64,000 nt of DNA from Nocardiopsis dassonvillei_B (GTDB lineage Bacteria > Actinomycetota > Actinomycetes > Streptosporangiales > Streptosporangiaceae), in NCBI RefSeq assembly GCF_964273065.1, contig NZ_OZ186815.1, positions 2,046,001-2,110,000 on the forward strand. Direction: 5' to 3'. Position numbers and translations under genes: made by a program. The notes beneath the pieces were generated by a model. It had not been told where the DNA came from. It saw nothing but the letters and a program-made list of their open reading frames with translations, and ran no database searches. This document shows, in pieces, positions 51,538 to 60,345 of this stretch. Position 1 is the first letter of the stretch, and the number at the start of each line of letters is the position of its first letter.

Positions 51538-53637
51538 CTAGCGCTGGACCTCCTCCGGTGCCGGAATCCCCAGGTCCAGGTCCGCGCCCAGGCCCGCGAA
51601 CGTGTACCGGGTGTACCAGTACTCCGGCGCCGGGACGGGCTCGGCGAAGGCCACCGGGACCGCCTGCGCCACCGGCCTGCCGTTGAGCACGTACCCGCCC
51701 TGGGGCGCGCCCTCGGTGGCGAACGCCAGCGGCTCCCCGTCCTCGGTCGCCACCAGCGTGAACACCGACTCCTCCGCCGAGGCCTCCGAGGGCCGGAACG
51801 TGCCCTCGACCAGCACCGCCGCGACCCCGTCGGGCGGACCCTCCCCCGCCAGGTGTCCGTAGGCGTCCTCGATCGGGCCGGGCGCGGTGAAAACCGCCTC
51901 CTCCTCCGAGGTGACGGAGCCGGTCTCCACCACCCGGGCCAGCGGCTCCAGGATCCGGTCCAGTTCGAACACCGCCTCCGACGCGCCCAGTTCCTCGGCG
52001 GCCGCCGGACGCCACACGGCGGGACCGTTCCAGGCCGTGCTGTCGCTGTGCAGCAGCTCCCCGTCGACCAGCATCAGGTCGCTGGCCCTGGCCCCGCTGA
52101 CGGTGCTGGTCCAGCGCACCGCCTCGGGTTCGGCCCGGTACAGCACCCGGTCGAACAGGGTGGGGGCGACCGCGGTGTTCGCGGGCAGCGGCTGACCGTA
52201 CCCCTGCCCGTTCCCTGCGTGGGTGAGGATGGTCATCTCCAGGCTGTCGGCCGCGGTGAGCCGGTCCAGGGAGGCCGCCACCAGGTCCATACCGGTGGGC
52301 GCGGTGCTCTCCTGCGGCTCGGCCGGTCCGCCTCCGGGAGTCTCGGAGACGGGTTCGGCGTCCTGGGCCAGGGCGTCGAACAGCACGTAGCCGCCGCCCC
52401 CGGCCACCGCCAGCGCGAAGCAGCAGGCGGCGCCGACGGCGAGCACCCGCCCGGCGCCGCCGCGTCGTCCGCGCCGGCGGCGGCGGGCGCGACCGCCCCG
52501 CCCGCCGTCTCCGCGCCCGGCGCCGTCACCCGTGTCGGATCCGTCGCCCGCGTCGGACCCGCCCCCGGGCCCGTCGTCCGGTGCGGGCACCATGATCAGC
52601 TCGCCCGTGATGGGATCGCGGGTGCTGTCCAGCCTCCGGGCGTTCCGGACCCTGGTCCCGGGCGTCCAGGTGCGCCGCCCCGACGCGGCCGCCTCCTCGT
52701 CCAGTCCGCGGGCCGCCTGCGTCCACCGGTCGGGGTGGTGCCAGGACACGTCCACGTACGGCCAGTGCGTGCGCGCGAACCCGTGGAGGCGGTCGCTCCA
52801 CTCCTCGCGGACCGTGTCCTCGGGGACCCCCAGCAGTGCCAGGCACTCCAGGTAGACCTCCTCGGCGGGGGGCCGCCGCGCCGGGTCCTGGTGCAGGGCC
52901 CGCTCCAGGACCCGGGCCAGGTCGGGCCTGAGCACGGACAGGTCGACGGGGCCGCGTGCCCGGGCGGCCGCCTCGGCCTGCGTGGCGACGGTGCCGAACG
53001 GCGGCAGGCCGGTACCCGCGAAGACCACCGCGCACGCCCACGCGAACACGTCGGAGGCCTCGTCGGGGCAGGTGCCGGAGTAGCGTTCGGGAGCCAGCCA
53101 GCCGGGGCTGCCGACGGTGGTGTGCGAGTCCCCGTCGTCGACCAGGCGGGCGAGCCCGAAGTCGACCAGGCGCGGGCCGGTCGCCGTGACCAGCACGTTC
53201 CCGGGTTTGACGTCGCCGTGGGGGACCCGGCTGTCGTGCACCTCCGTCAGCGCCTCGGCGGTCCCGGCCGCCAGGACCAGGAGCGCGGCGCCGCCCATGG
53301 GGCCGCGCACCCCGGCGTGGCGGGCCAGGTCGAGGGCGGGCAGGTACTCGACCGCGGACCAGGGGCGGTTGCGGTGGATACCGCTGTCCAGCACCCCCAG
53401 CGTGCAGGAGCCGGGCACCCGGCGCAGGTGGACGGCCTTGGCGGGGTCGGCGTCGGACACCCACTCCTCGCCCATGACCTTGAGGGCCAGCGGGTGCCCT
53501 TCGGGGGTGAGGGCGGCGTAGACGACGCCCAGCGCGGAGTCGCCGAGGCGTCCGATCAGCCGGTGCGCGCCCACCCAGGGCGGGTCGTCCGGGACGAGGG
53601 GCCGGACATTGGGTGGTAAGACGACGGTCGATGCCAT
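51538..53637 (-). CDS. Membrane-spanning Ser/Thr protein kinase with extracellular domain
   Basis: 699 residues from the ATG of MASTVVLPPNVRPLVPDD. Kinase domain at ~20-285: IGRLGDSALGVVYAA (Gly loop), LALKVMG (Lys ~52), HGDVKPGNVLV (catalytic Asp kept, HGD replacing HRD), LVDFGLARL, VGSPGWLAPERY, SDVFAWACAVVFAGTGLPPFG. A ~120-residue juxtamembrane region rich in Gly/Asp/Arg leads to one helix (VLAVGAACCFALAVAGGGGYVLFDAL, ~400). Outside, ~270 residues form a LolA/LppX-like beta domain (LVAASLDRLTAADSLEMTILTHAG, VRWTSTVSGARASDLMLVDGELLH). Likely senses a lipid-like or envelope signal. Its T-loop and HGD variant suggest moderate activity. Confidence 0.88.
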   Translation of the reverse strand: MASTVVLPPNVRPLVPDDPPWVGAHRLIGRLGDSALGVVYAALTPEGHPLALKVMGEEWVSDADPAKAVHLRRVPGSCTLGVLDSGIHRNRPWSAVEYLPALDLARHAGVRGPMGGAALLVLAAGTAEALTEVHDSRVPHGDVKPGNVLVTATGPRLVDFGLARLVDDGDSHTTVGSPGWLAPERYSGTCPDEASDVFAWACAVVFAGTGLPPFGTVATQAEAAARARGPVDLSVLRPDLARVLERALHQDPARRPPAEEVYLECLALLGVPEDTVREEWSDRLHGFARTHWPYVDVSWHHPDRWTQAARGLDEEAAASGRRTWTPGTRVRNARRLDSTRDPITGELIMVPAPDDGPGGGSDAGDGSDTGDGAGRGDGGRGGRARRRRRGRRGGAGRVLAVGAACCFALAVAGGGGYVLFDALAQDAEPVSETPGGGPAEPQESTAPTGMDLVAASLDRLTAADSLEMTILTHAGNGQGYGQPLPANTAVAPTLFDRVLYRAEPEAVRWTSTVSGARASDLMLVDGELLHSDSTAWNGPAVWRPAAAEELGASEAVFELDRILEPLARVVETGSVTSEEEAVFTAPGPIEDAYGHLAGEGPPDGVAAVLVEGTFRPSEASAEESVFTLVATEDGEPLAFATEGAPQGGYVLNGRPVAQAVPVAFAEPVPAPEYWYTRYTFAGLGADLDLGIPAPEEVQR

Positions 53638-54169
53638 GGGGGGTTCGCTTTCCACTCTCCCGAGTCCGGGATGTCGGGAACGTCGGGCCCGGGGCGCACG
53701 CATTCGGTGGATGTCGAACGTGCATTCCCCGGCGCCGCGGGGCCGGCAGGGCAGAAGGGTCCTGGGTCCTGCACCGCGGTGAGAACCGAGTCCAGGATCA
53801 GGGGTTCACTTCATGGCAGTTTATTTGCCGATCTTCGCACAAAAAAGGATATGCGCACCAGCGTTCCCCCGTACCCCGGATCCGACCGGCTCCGTGGCCG
53901 GTCACGGCCACGCCGGTCGGGTGATCACACCAGCACGAAATCGGGTTCTCGACCGTTCCGCAACGTTTTTCCGGTGATCATCCGAACATGCGGGAAAAGG
54001 GTGTGCCCCGACCGTGTCCACCGGCCCGGTCCCGGCGGTCCGGATCCCCCTCCGCCCTTCCCGGCGGGGTCCGGCCCCGGCAGGGGCGGCTCCCCCCGCA
54101 CGGTGGTCGCACGTTCGCCCGGTGGCCGTCCGGCGGCCGGCCGGTACGGCCCTCCCCGGCGCGGGCGGC
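53638..54169. other. Intergenic region between two kinase genes
   Basis: About 530 bp. The segment 53800-53965 is AT-richer and probably holds the promoter of the leftward kinase. CCGGAAAAACGTTGCGGAAC (leftward, 53957-53976) resembles a segment upstream of the next kinase (GCGGAAAAATGTTCC, 56438-56452). No supported gene; an ATG at 53850 close after AAAAAAGG opens only a low-complexity frame. Confidence 0.4.
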
Positions 54170-56356
54170 TCAGCCGCGCCCCTCGATCAGGACCTCCAGG
54201 GCCCGGTCCAGTGTCCGCACCTTCTCGTCGTACTCCTCGGCGTCGGCCCCGTCGGACGGCGGCAGCGCATCGCGCCGGGCCTGCTGTTCCATCAGGGCCC
54301 GCCGCAGGCGCCGACGGCGCCCCGGTGCGGTGGCCGTGCCCACCGCACCGGCCCCGACACCGACCGCTCCCAGGACCGCGGCCACCCCTGCCTGCCCCAG
54401 GAGGAGCGCGACCCCGGCGAAGACGACCAGCAGGGTGAACATCCCCGCATAGAAGAAGGCCGTGTCGTCCTGGACGGGTGCCCGGCCCGCCACCCGGGCG
54501 CGCTCGGAGCGCAGCTGCAGGGGCGCCCTCGCCTGGAAGGCCCTGGCCAGCTGCGGCCGGGCCTCGCGCAGCACGGTGGCGACCGCCCACTTCTCCGGCT
54601 CGGGGGCCGCGTCGACGGCCCTGCCCACGCGGAGCAGCAGGTCCTCGCCCAGCAGGTCCAGGTTGTCGGTGGCCAGTGCCTTCGTGTCCACGGAGCCGGA
54701 GGCCGGGGACGCGGCCTCGCGGTGGGCGAGGGCGACCAGGCGGGGAACGTCCAGGGGCACGTGGAGCCCGTCGACGGGAAGGTCCCGGACCAGGTCGTTC
54801 CACCCGCGCCGGGCGTCGGCGGCGGACAGCAGCAGGCGCAGGTACGCGGCGGTCCGCCCGTACCGCCTGCAGGGCGCGCCCCGTACGCACCCGGGCCCGC
54901 TCCCCTCGGCGTCGCGGGCACGGTCGCCGTGCTCCTCGGGTGTACGGCAGTGGTGCGGGCCGAAGGCGTCCAGCAGACCCGCGCGGAGCGCCTCCTCGTG
55001 CCTGGCCAGGAAGGCCTCCGGTTCCCCCGTGTCGTCCACCAGCCGGTGCCAGGAGTACCTGTTGCCGTCGTAGTTCGGCGGCAGTCCGGGGTCCATCAGG
55101 GCCACCAGCCCGGCGAGGAAGACCCCCTTCCCGGCCTCCGTGCCGGGAAGGGGCTCCTGGAGTCTGCGCCGTGCGGCGGCGCCCAGCAGCTCCCATTCCT
55201 TCAGCGCGGCGAGCCGCTCCTCCCCGTGCCTCCCCCGCGCCTCCAGCAGGTCGAGGGCGTCCCGCCAGTTGGCCTGGAAGGCGACGGCCAGGGTGGACGG
55301 GGAGATGTACTCCTCGCCCCCGAACGTGAAGGGCGGGTGCGCGCTCCGGACCGCCTCCCACGCCTCGCGGACCTCTTCCACCGGCACGACGACGGTGGTG
55401 GCGGTGGGGTCGCCTTCCTCCTCTCCGAGGATCCCCCGGAGTTCCTCCCCGGTCAGGACGACGGTGTCGGGGAGCCCCGCCGTGACCGTCGCGGCGGCCC
55501 GTGCCCCGGTGGCCCGCGTTCCGGCGGCCCCTCCCCTCGGGGCCCGCGGCCCGGGCGCCCCGCCCGCGCGGCCCAGCAGCGCCACCAGCACGTCCCAGGA
55601 GGTCGGGCGGTTCTCGGGGTCCTTCTCGAGGCAGCGCCGGACCAGGGGGAGCAGATCGTCCGGGAGCCCCTCCACGTCGGGTCGCCCGTGCAGGACCTGC
55701 TGCATGACCGCGGCGGGCTCCGACGCCCCGAACGCGGGCCGGCCCGTGGCCGCGAACACCATGACCGCTCCCCAGGCGAACAGGTCGATGGCGGGCGTCA
55801 CCGCCCGGCCCCGCAACTGCTCGGGGGCCATGTACCGCGGGGTGCCCATGATGGAGCTCGCCAGGTCAGCGGAGTCCTCCGGGTTCAGGATCCGGGAGAT
55901 CCCGAAGTCGATGACCCGGACCCCGTCCCTGCCCAGCATGATGTTGTCCGGCTTGAAGTCGCGGTGCACCACTCCCGCCTCGTGGATCGCCACCAACGCG
56001 GTGGCGGTGGAGACCGCCAGCCGGTGCAGATCCCCTTCCGCGCGGCGGCCCCTCTCCCGGACCACGGAGGACAGCGGCGGCCCGTCCACGTACTCGGTGG
56101 CGATCCACGGCGGACTCGCGCCGGGGTCGGCGTCCAGCACCCGCGCGGTGCAGAACTGCCGCACCTTCCGGGCGGACCGGACCTCGCGCTCGAACCGCTC
56201 CAGCACCCGCGGGTCGCCGAGGTGGTGGCGGTGCAGGACCTTGACGGCGGCCCGGTGCCCGTCGCGGTGCTCGCCCAGGTAGACGGTGCCGAAACCGCCC
56301 GCGCCGAGGAGGCGGGTCAAGCGGTGACCGCCGACCTCGGAACCGATGTGGACCAC
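54170..56356 (-). CDS. Ser/Thr protein kinase with long helical C-terminus and membrane hairpin
   Basis: 728 residues from a GTG 7 nt after AAGGGG, just before IGSEVGGHRLTRLLGAGGFGTVYLGEH (Gly loop). AAVKVLH gives Lys ~37, VVHRDFKPDNIML ~132, VIDFGISR ~150, MGTPRYMAPEQL activation segment, DLFAWGAVMVFAATGRPAFG. All catalytic residues are present. After ~270 comes an unknown, mainly helical region (~300-640; SPSTLAVAFQANWRDALDLLEARGRHGEERLAALKEWELL..., YSWHRLVDDTGEPEAFLARHEEALRAGLLDAF). Near the C-terminus two helices (FFYAGMFTLLVVFAGVALLL, GVAAVLGAVGVGAGAVGTA) form a hairpin, then a basic and coiled-coil tail, so both ends lie in the cytoplasm, unlike the neighbouring kinase. Confidence 0.88.
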   Translation of the reverse strand: MVHIGSEVGGHRLTRLLGAGGFGTVYLGEHRDGHRAAVKVLHRHHLGDPRVLERFEREVRSARKVRQFCTARVLDADPGASPPWIATEYVDGPPLSSVVRERGRRAEGDLHRLAVSTATALVAIHEAGVVHRDFKPDNIMLGRDGVRVIDFGISRILNPEDSADLASSIMGTPRYMAPEQLRGRAVTPAIDLFAWGAVMVFAATGRPAFGASEPAAVMQQVLHGRPDVEGLPDDLLPLVRRCLEKDPENRPTSWDVLVALLGRAGGAPGPRAPRGGAAGTRATGARAAATVTAGLPDTVVLTGEELRGILGEEEGDPTATTVVVPVEEVREAWEAVRSAHPPFTFGGEEYISPSTLAVAFQANWRDALDLLEARGRHGEERLAALKEWELLGAAARRRLQEPLPGTEAGKGVFLAGLVALMDPGLPPNYDGNRYSWHRLVDDTGEPEAFLARHEEALRAGLLDAFGPHHCRTPEEHGDRARDAEGSGPGCVRGAPCRRYGRTAAYLRLLLSAADARRGWNDLVRDLPVDGLHVPLDVPRLVALAHREAASPASGSVDTKALATDNLDLLGEDLLLRVGRAVDAAPEPEKWAVATVLREARPQLARAFQARAPLQLRSERARVAGRAPVQDDTAFFYAGMFTLLVVFAGVALLLGQAGVAAVLGAVGVGAGAVGTATAPGRRRRLRRALMEQQARRDALPPSDGADAEEYDEKVRTLDRALEVLIEGRG

Positions 56357-56994
56357 GGGGCACCCCTTGTCGTCCTCTCCCCGCCGGGGCCGGAGGTCTC
56401 GCAAAGGCCGGGAGGCGGCGGGGGCACACGGCTTGGTGGAACATTTTTCCGCAACACTCTTTCGGACCCGGGGGCCCAGCGGCAATGGCTGACCGGAAAC
56501 GGTCAGCGTGGCCGAGGCCACCCTGTCCCGAAGGGGACCCGAGGCCTGCGCCCCGGAGAACACCGGGCCGGGCCGCCGCCCGCGCCCGCACACGCGCCCC
56601 GGGCCGGTCCGACACCGGCCGACGAAGGCGGTCAGCGGCGGCAGCGGCCCCGTCCCCGCTCAGGAGGACGGTGTCCGCCGCAGGCTCTCGGCCCGCTCCC
56701 GGTCCGCACACTCCCCTCCCCCCTGCTCCCCGCTCGCGTTCCCGCCCCGGCTCGGCTCGGTGCCCCGGCGACCGGGCCGGGAGACCGGCCGCACCGTCCT
56801 GTCGCGGCCGATGGGGACGGGAGCGGACAGGCCCCGGCTCGGCTGCCGGGTGCCGGTGCCGTCAGCCGATGCCCGCAAGCGGCCGGCGGGGCGGTGGGCG
56901 GGCGGACGCCGCGGGCGGGACCCGCGACGGACCGGCGGTGCCCTGGACGGTGGAGCGGGCGACAAAAAGGAGAACCCGCCCGGCAGGAATTCCA

Positions 56995-57132
56995 GTGCAG
57001 AAGAACGGCAAAGAAAACCATCTCCGAGAGCGTGTGGTGCGCGCCACCGACAACGCGGGCGTTCCGTACCGATTCACCCCGGACGAACATCCCATCCGCA
57101 CCCGAAGCCCGCTCCCCCGCCCTCAGTGGTAA
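56995..57132 (+). CDS. Possible 45-residue small protein
   Basis: GTG preceded by GCAGGAATTCCA; encodes a charged peptide beginning VQKNGKENHLRERVVRATD and ending LPRPQW. Base composition is AT-richer than the surroundings and the frame has mixed residue types, unlike the Arg/Pro shadows nearby. No family recognised and no conservation can be tested here. Confidence 0.22.
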   Translation: MQKNGKENHLRERVVRATDNAGVPYRFTPDEHPIRTRSPLPRPQW

Positions 57133-57353
57133 TCCCGTCGCCGCGGCATCCGTCCGCCCGGCGGTGCGCCGATCCCCATGGGCGTGTTCTCCGGAACGGC
57201 ACCGCGGTCACGCGTTCTCGTGCATACTCGGAGCAGCGACTCCGGGAAGGGGAGGCGACCGGTCAGGGCGCCCCCGTCGAGAGGGGTGCGCCCCCGTGTT
57301 CGCATGCCGGGCACCCGCCGGGAGCCGTGAACGAACGCGTTCGAACACTTCAT

Positions 57354-57381
57354 TTGCACAGGGTTCGAGTGAAGGTATAGA
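57354..57381 (+). promoter_or_regulatory. Sigma-70-like promoter of the candidate small RNA
   Basis: TTGCAC (57354-57359), 16-bp spacer, TATAGA (57376-57381), in an AT-richer patch. The start would be near 57388. Confidence 0.55.
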
Positions 57382-57387
57382 ACAGGG

Positions 57388-57507
57388 CCAGGGGCCGAGG
57401 AAAGAAACTCGTTTTTCCGAACCCGGCCCCCCACATGCCAGAATGCAACGGGGGATGGCAGGTGGGCCCGCTCTGGGGGAGAAAGCGGGACCACCTGCCA
57501 TTTTTTC
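57388..57507 (+). ncRNA. Candidate ~120-nt small RNA
   Basis: The interval from the predicted start to the T-tract folds into two domains: GGGGCCG (near 57392) with CGGCCCC (near 57426) enclosing GGAAA/TTTCC, and a terminal hairpin ATGGCAGGTGG (57455-57465) with CCACCTGCCAT (57491-57501), inside which CCCGCT pairs with AGCGGG. The hairpin ends in TTTTTT (57501-57506), a true intrinsic terminator, rare in such GC-rich genomes. No protein gene follows on this strand for 800 bp, so an RNA gene is the simplest reading. No known family is recognised. Confidence 0.5.
57455..57506 (+). terminator. Intrinsic terminator with six-T tract
   Basis: 11-bp perfect outer stem (ATGGCAGGTGG with CCACCTGCCAT), inner 6-bp stem, then TTTTTT. 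Confidence 0.85.
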
Positions 57508-57834
57508 GTGAGGGTGCAGATGTTTTCTCGAATACGTCCGGGCCTTCGCCCTTTCCTCTAAAGTGGGTGTCCGGGGCCCATCCGCCCCGGAGGCGGGCGG
57601 CACCCCGCGCTCCCGTTCACTCCTACTCCCGGGAGTGCCGGGTTCCGCTCGCCCCTTCGTTCCTCGCCCGCGCAGGACAGAGGCCGGAGCCGGGGCGGTC
57701 CGGATCGGGACGGGCGTCCGGGCTCCGGGGAACGGAAACGGGGACCGGGCACCGAGAACCCGGCACCGACGCCCCGTCGGCCACCGTACGGCGCCGTGTT
57801 CGGTCCCCGCCGGAGGGCCGGCCCCACCGGCCCG

Positions 57835-58227
57835 CTATGTGAGCGCCCGCCCACCGCCCGGGGACGGCACCGCGTTCCCGCCCTCGTCCGCGGCGCCCTT
57901 CCCGCAGGAGAACACGCCCCCCTCGCAGGAGAGCACCGTCTCCAGCAGCCCCGGGAACCGCTCGGACACGTCCCCCTCGCGCAGCGAGATGAAGCAGCGG
58001 GTGCCCTCCGTGCGGCTCTGCACCAGGCCCGCGTTGCGCAGGATCTTCAGGTGGTGGCTCAGCGTCGACTGCGCGATCGGCAGGTCGATGTCCTTCCAGG
58101 CGCGCTCACCGCCCCTGGCCGCCAGCATCCGCACGATCTTCAACCGGGTGGGTTCGGCCAGTGCGGCCAGCACCGTCACCAGCTCGACCCCGTCGAGCGG
58201 TGGATGGTGTTGCTCCCTCGCCGCCAC
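57835..58227 (-). CDS. ArsR-family regulator
   Basis: 130 residues from a GTG with a strong GAGGAGG RBS; the frame is open further upstream without family sequence. Winged helix: ELVTVLAALAEPTRLKIVRMLAARGGERAWKDIDLPIAQSTLSHHLKILRNAGLVQSRTEGTRCFISLREGDV. The SHHLKILRxAGL recognition helix is typical. Two Cys (SCEGGVFSCG) near the C-terminus could bind a metal or sense redox state, but they are outside the usual metal sites. Divergent from the LLM monooxygenase gene, which it probably controls. Confidence 0.92.
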   Translation of the reverse strand: MAAREQHHPPLDGVELVTVLAALAEPTRLKIVRMLAARGGERAWKDIDLPIAQSTLSHHLKILRNAGLVQSRTEGTRCFISLREGDVSERFPGLLETVLSCEGGVFSCGKGAADEGGNAVPSPGGGRALT

Positions 58228-58279
58228 GCGAACCTCCTCACACCGATTGCCCGCACCAGCATAGTGGGACGGGTGTATC

Positions 58280-58302
58280 TTCGATATTCGACGATCATCG
58301 AA
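58280..58302. promoter_or_regulatory. Putative ArsR operator between the divergent genes
   Basis: TTCGAT (58280-58285) and ATCGAA (58297-58302) are inverted around 11 bp; the inner part contains TCGATATTCGA. It lies 17 nt before the monooxygenase ATG and ~53 nt before the regulator start, in an AT-rich island. Confidence 0.5.
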
Positions 58303-58318
58303 CACCCGGGGGACCAGT

Positions 58319-59308
58319 ATGCCCATCACCCTGTCCGTGCTCGACCACGCGAGCATCACCGAGGGATCCACCCCGGGACAGGCCCTGCGCGACGCCCGCG
58401 ACCTGGCCCGGCACGCCGAAACGCTCGGCTACCGCCGCTTCTGGCTGTCCGAGCACCACAACATGCAGGCGATCGCCAGCGCCGCCACCTCCGTCTCGCT
58501 CGGCTTCATCGCCGAGGGCACCTCGACCATCCGGGTCGGCGCGGGCGGCGTCATGCTGCCCAACCACTCCCCGCTGGTCATCGCCGAGCAGTTCGGAACC
58601 CTGGAGTCCCTCTACCCGGGGCGGGTGGACCTGGGCCTGGGCCGGGCCCCCGGCACCGACCCGCGCACCATGATGGCGCTGCGCCGCGACCACACCGCCG
58701 CCTCCGCGTTCCCGCACGACGTGCAGGAGCTCCAGTCCTACTTCGAGCCCGCCGAGCCGGGGCAGCCGGTGCGCGCCGTCCCCGGCGAGGGCCTGCGGGT
58801 GCCGCTGTGGATCCTCGGGTCGAGCCTGTTCGGCGCCCAGCTGGCCGCGCAGCTGGGGCTGCCGTACGCGTTCGCCTCGCACTTCGCACCCGACGCGCTG
58901 TACGAGGCACTGAAGGCGTACCGGGAGAACTTCACGCCCTCGCGCCAGCAGGAGACCCCGTACGCGATGGCGGGGGTGAACGCGTTCGTCGCCGACACCG
59001 ACGCGGAGGCCGCGCGCCTGTTCACCACCATGCAGCAGGCCTTCCTCGGGACGGTGCGCGGGGCGCGCGGCCTGCTGCGCCCGCCGGTGGACTCGCTGGA
59101 CACCGTGTGGCGGCCCGGGGAGCGGGAACGCTTGGACCACATGCTTCGTTACTCGTTCGTGGGTTCCCCGGAAACGGTGCGCCGCAAGCTCGAGCTGTTC
59201 GTCACCGACACCGGTGTGGACGAGCTGATGGTGTCGTCGATGATCTACGACAAGCAGGCCCGTCTGCGCTCCTTCGAGCTGCTGTCGGAGGTCGCCGGTC
59301 TGGGATGA
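58319..59308 (+). CDS. LLM-class (luciferase-like) flavin-dependent monooxygenase
   Basis: 329 residues. Typical blocks of the MsnO8-like LLM group: LSVLDHASITEGSTPGQALRDARDLARHAETLGYRRFWLSEHHNMQAIASAATSVSLGFIAEGTSTIRVGAGGVMLPNHSPLVIAEQFGTLESLYPGRVDLGLGRAPGTD, LWILGSSLFGAQLAAQLGLPYAFASHFAPDAL and FVGSPETVRRKLELFVTDTGVDELMV. TIM barrel using reduced FMN (or F420) for oxidation; substrate unknown. Divergent ArsR regulator and shared palindrome suggest induction by its substrate or by stress. Confidence 0.93.
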   Translation: MPITLSVLDHASITEGSTPGQALRDARDLARHAETLGYRRFWLSEHHNMQAIASAATSVSLGFIAEGTSTIRVGAGGVMLPNHSPLVIAEQFGTLESLYPGRVDLGLGRAPGTDPRTMMALRRDHTAASAFPHDVQELQSYFEPAEPGQPVRAVPGEGLRVPLWILGSSLFGAQLAAQLGLPYAFASHFAPDALYEALKAYRENFTPSRQQETPYAMAGVNAFVADTDAEAARLFTTMQQAFLGTVRGARGLLRPPVDSLDTVWRPGERERLDHMLRYSFVGSPETVRRKLELFVTDTGVDELMVSSMIYDKQARLRSFELLSEVAGLG

Positions 59309-59406
59309 GTCCCGTCCCCGTCCGGGGGGACACCGGGCAAGGGTGGCGGCCGAAGGGCGCTGTTGGCAGGCGGCGCCGGTCGCCCCTCCCGGGTGGGGAA
59401 GGTGGA

Positions 59407-59440
59407 GGGCCGGGCACCCCGGGTAGGGGGTGCCCGGCCC
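59407..59440 (+). terminator. Terminator of the LLM monooxygenase gene
   Basis: Perfect 14-bp arms GGGCCGGGCACCCC and GGGGTGCCCGGCCC, 6-nt loop, followed by TTC. Confidence 0.8.
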
Positions 59441-59809
59441 TTCGGCGTCCGGGGCGGGGGCTGTGGCGCGAACGGGGCGGGGGCTCCTGCGGTCAGGGGG
59501 CGTCCCGTCCCGGAGCGCCGCCGAGGAGCCGGCACCGGCCACCCGTGGACCGCGCCCCGGGTTCGAAGACCCGGGGATCCGGTGTCCGCCTGTCCGCGTC
59601 GCGGGCCGAGGGAGAGGCGGGAGAGGTGGGGGACCCCACCGGCCACAGGCGCCGGGGCGGGCCGCGCACGGCCCGAGCCACTGGCCGAACGTGCCCATGG
59701 GACACACCAGCCCCTTGAAGTCACACCAGAACACCTTTTCGGGCGTTCGCCGGCGGGAGAGCCGATTCCGACAGTTGTGAACACCGGGCAGCTGTACACG
59801 GAGGAACAG

Positions 59810-59992
59810 GTGAAGAGCTCGGGGCCACGGGATTCGCGGCGACTACCGCGAAGGAGCATCAGTCCTGTTCAGAGGGTGCTCCGATCGCGAAATGCCCGCC
59901 TGGTGATGACTTATCGAGGGGCGGCTGGGATGATGGTGACCTGTCGAACACCGACCGTTATACGAGTTCACGGGCGTTCCGACCGAGAGTGA
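59810..59992 (+). CDS. Possible 60-residue small protein
   Basis: GTG with GGAGGAA three bases upstream; encodes a basic peptide (KSSGPRDSRRLPRRSISPVQRVLRSRN...MMVTCRTPTVIRVHGRSDRE). Composition is more balanced than the shadow frames around it. No family, signal or membrane segment recognised; the strong RBS is the main support. Confidence 0.25.
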   Translation: MKSSGPRDSRRLPRRSISPVQRVLRSRNARLVMTYRGAAGMMVTCRTPTVIRVHGRSDRE

Positions 59993-60250
59993 CTCCACGT
60001 CCGGAAGCGGGCGGGGAGCCGGGGACAGGGCTCCCACCTGGGCTTTCCCCGGCGACGGGAAGCGCCTGTGGAAAACGTGTGGCGGTCGGGCTCGACGGGC
60101 ATCGTGAAGGAGGGTGACCGTTTCCGGTCAGATCAGGGCCTATGGCCGGGGTCCGTGCCGGATAGTGGGAGTCCCGGGGCGACTGTGTGCGCAGGAGCCC
60201 CGTGCTGTAGCCGCGTTGCCGATGCCGGTGGGCCCTGGCCCTTGGCTCGC

Positions 60251-60280
60251 TTGACAAAGGCCGCCAGGCCATAGAGATAC
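60251..60280 (+). promoter_or_regulatory. Promoter of the Flp pilin gene
   Basis: Consensus -35 TTGACA (60251-60256) followed at ~15-18 bp by the AT-rich TAGAGATACAT (60272-60282). The pilin ATG lies ~65 bp downstream, with AAGGAG 10 nt before it. Confidence 0.5.
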
Positions 60281-60345
60281 ATGGCTGTGGGCTACGGAGA
60301 AGTAGCCGACCGCCCCCGTTCTCCTCCCCCAAGGAGCTGACCCCC

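Larger units (their letters stand above)
56357..57834. other. Long intergenic region with a candidate small RNA
   Basis: Nearly 1.5 kb without a secure protein gene. Left part: upstream region of the kinase, with an AT-richer patch at 56435-56465. 56960-57135: AAAAAGGAG and a possible 45-codon frame. 57350-57510: promoter-like pair, structured sequence and an intrinsic terminator (listed as a candidate RNA gene). Right part: Arg/Pro-rich frames only. Confidence 0.5.
59309..60345. other. Long intergenic region before the pilin module
   Basis: About 1 kb. Begins with the terminator of the monooxygenase gene. A possible 60-codon frame lies at 59810-59992. Right end carries the pilin promoter. 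No other gene is convincing; composition becomes steadily less GC-rich towards the pilin. Confidence 0.45.

Noticed and set aside
53850..54438. ATG just after AAAAAAGGAT in the gap between kinases
   Set aside because: RBS spacing is too short and the frame is Pro/Arg/Gly low complexity that overlaps the end of a kinase gene.
57388..57507. Possible 6C RNA (actinobacterial family with C-rich loops)
   Set aside because: The one C-run here lies largely in a stem and the two C-rich loops of that family are absent.
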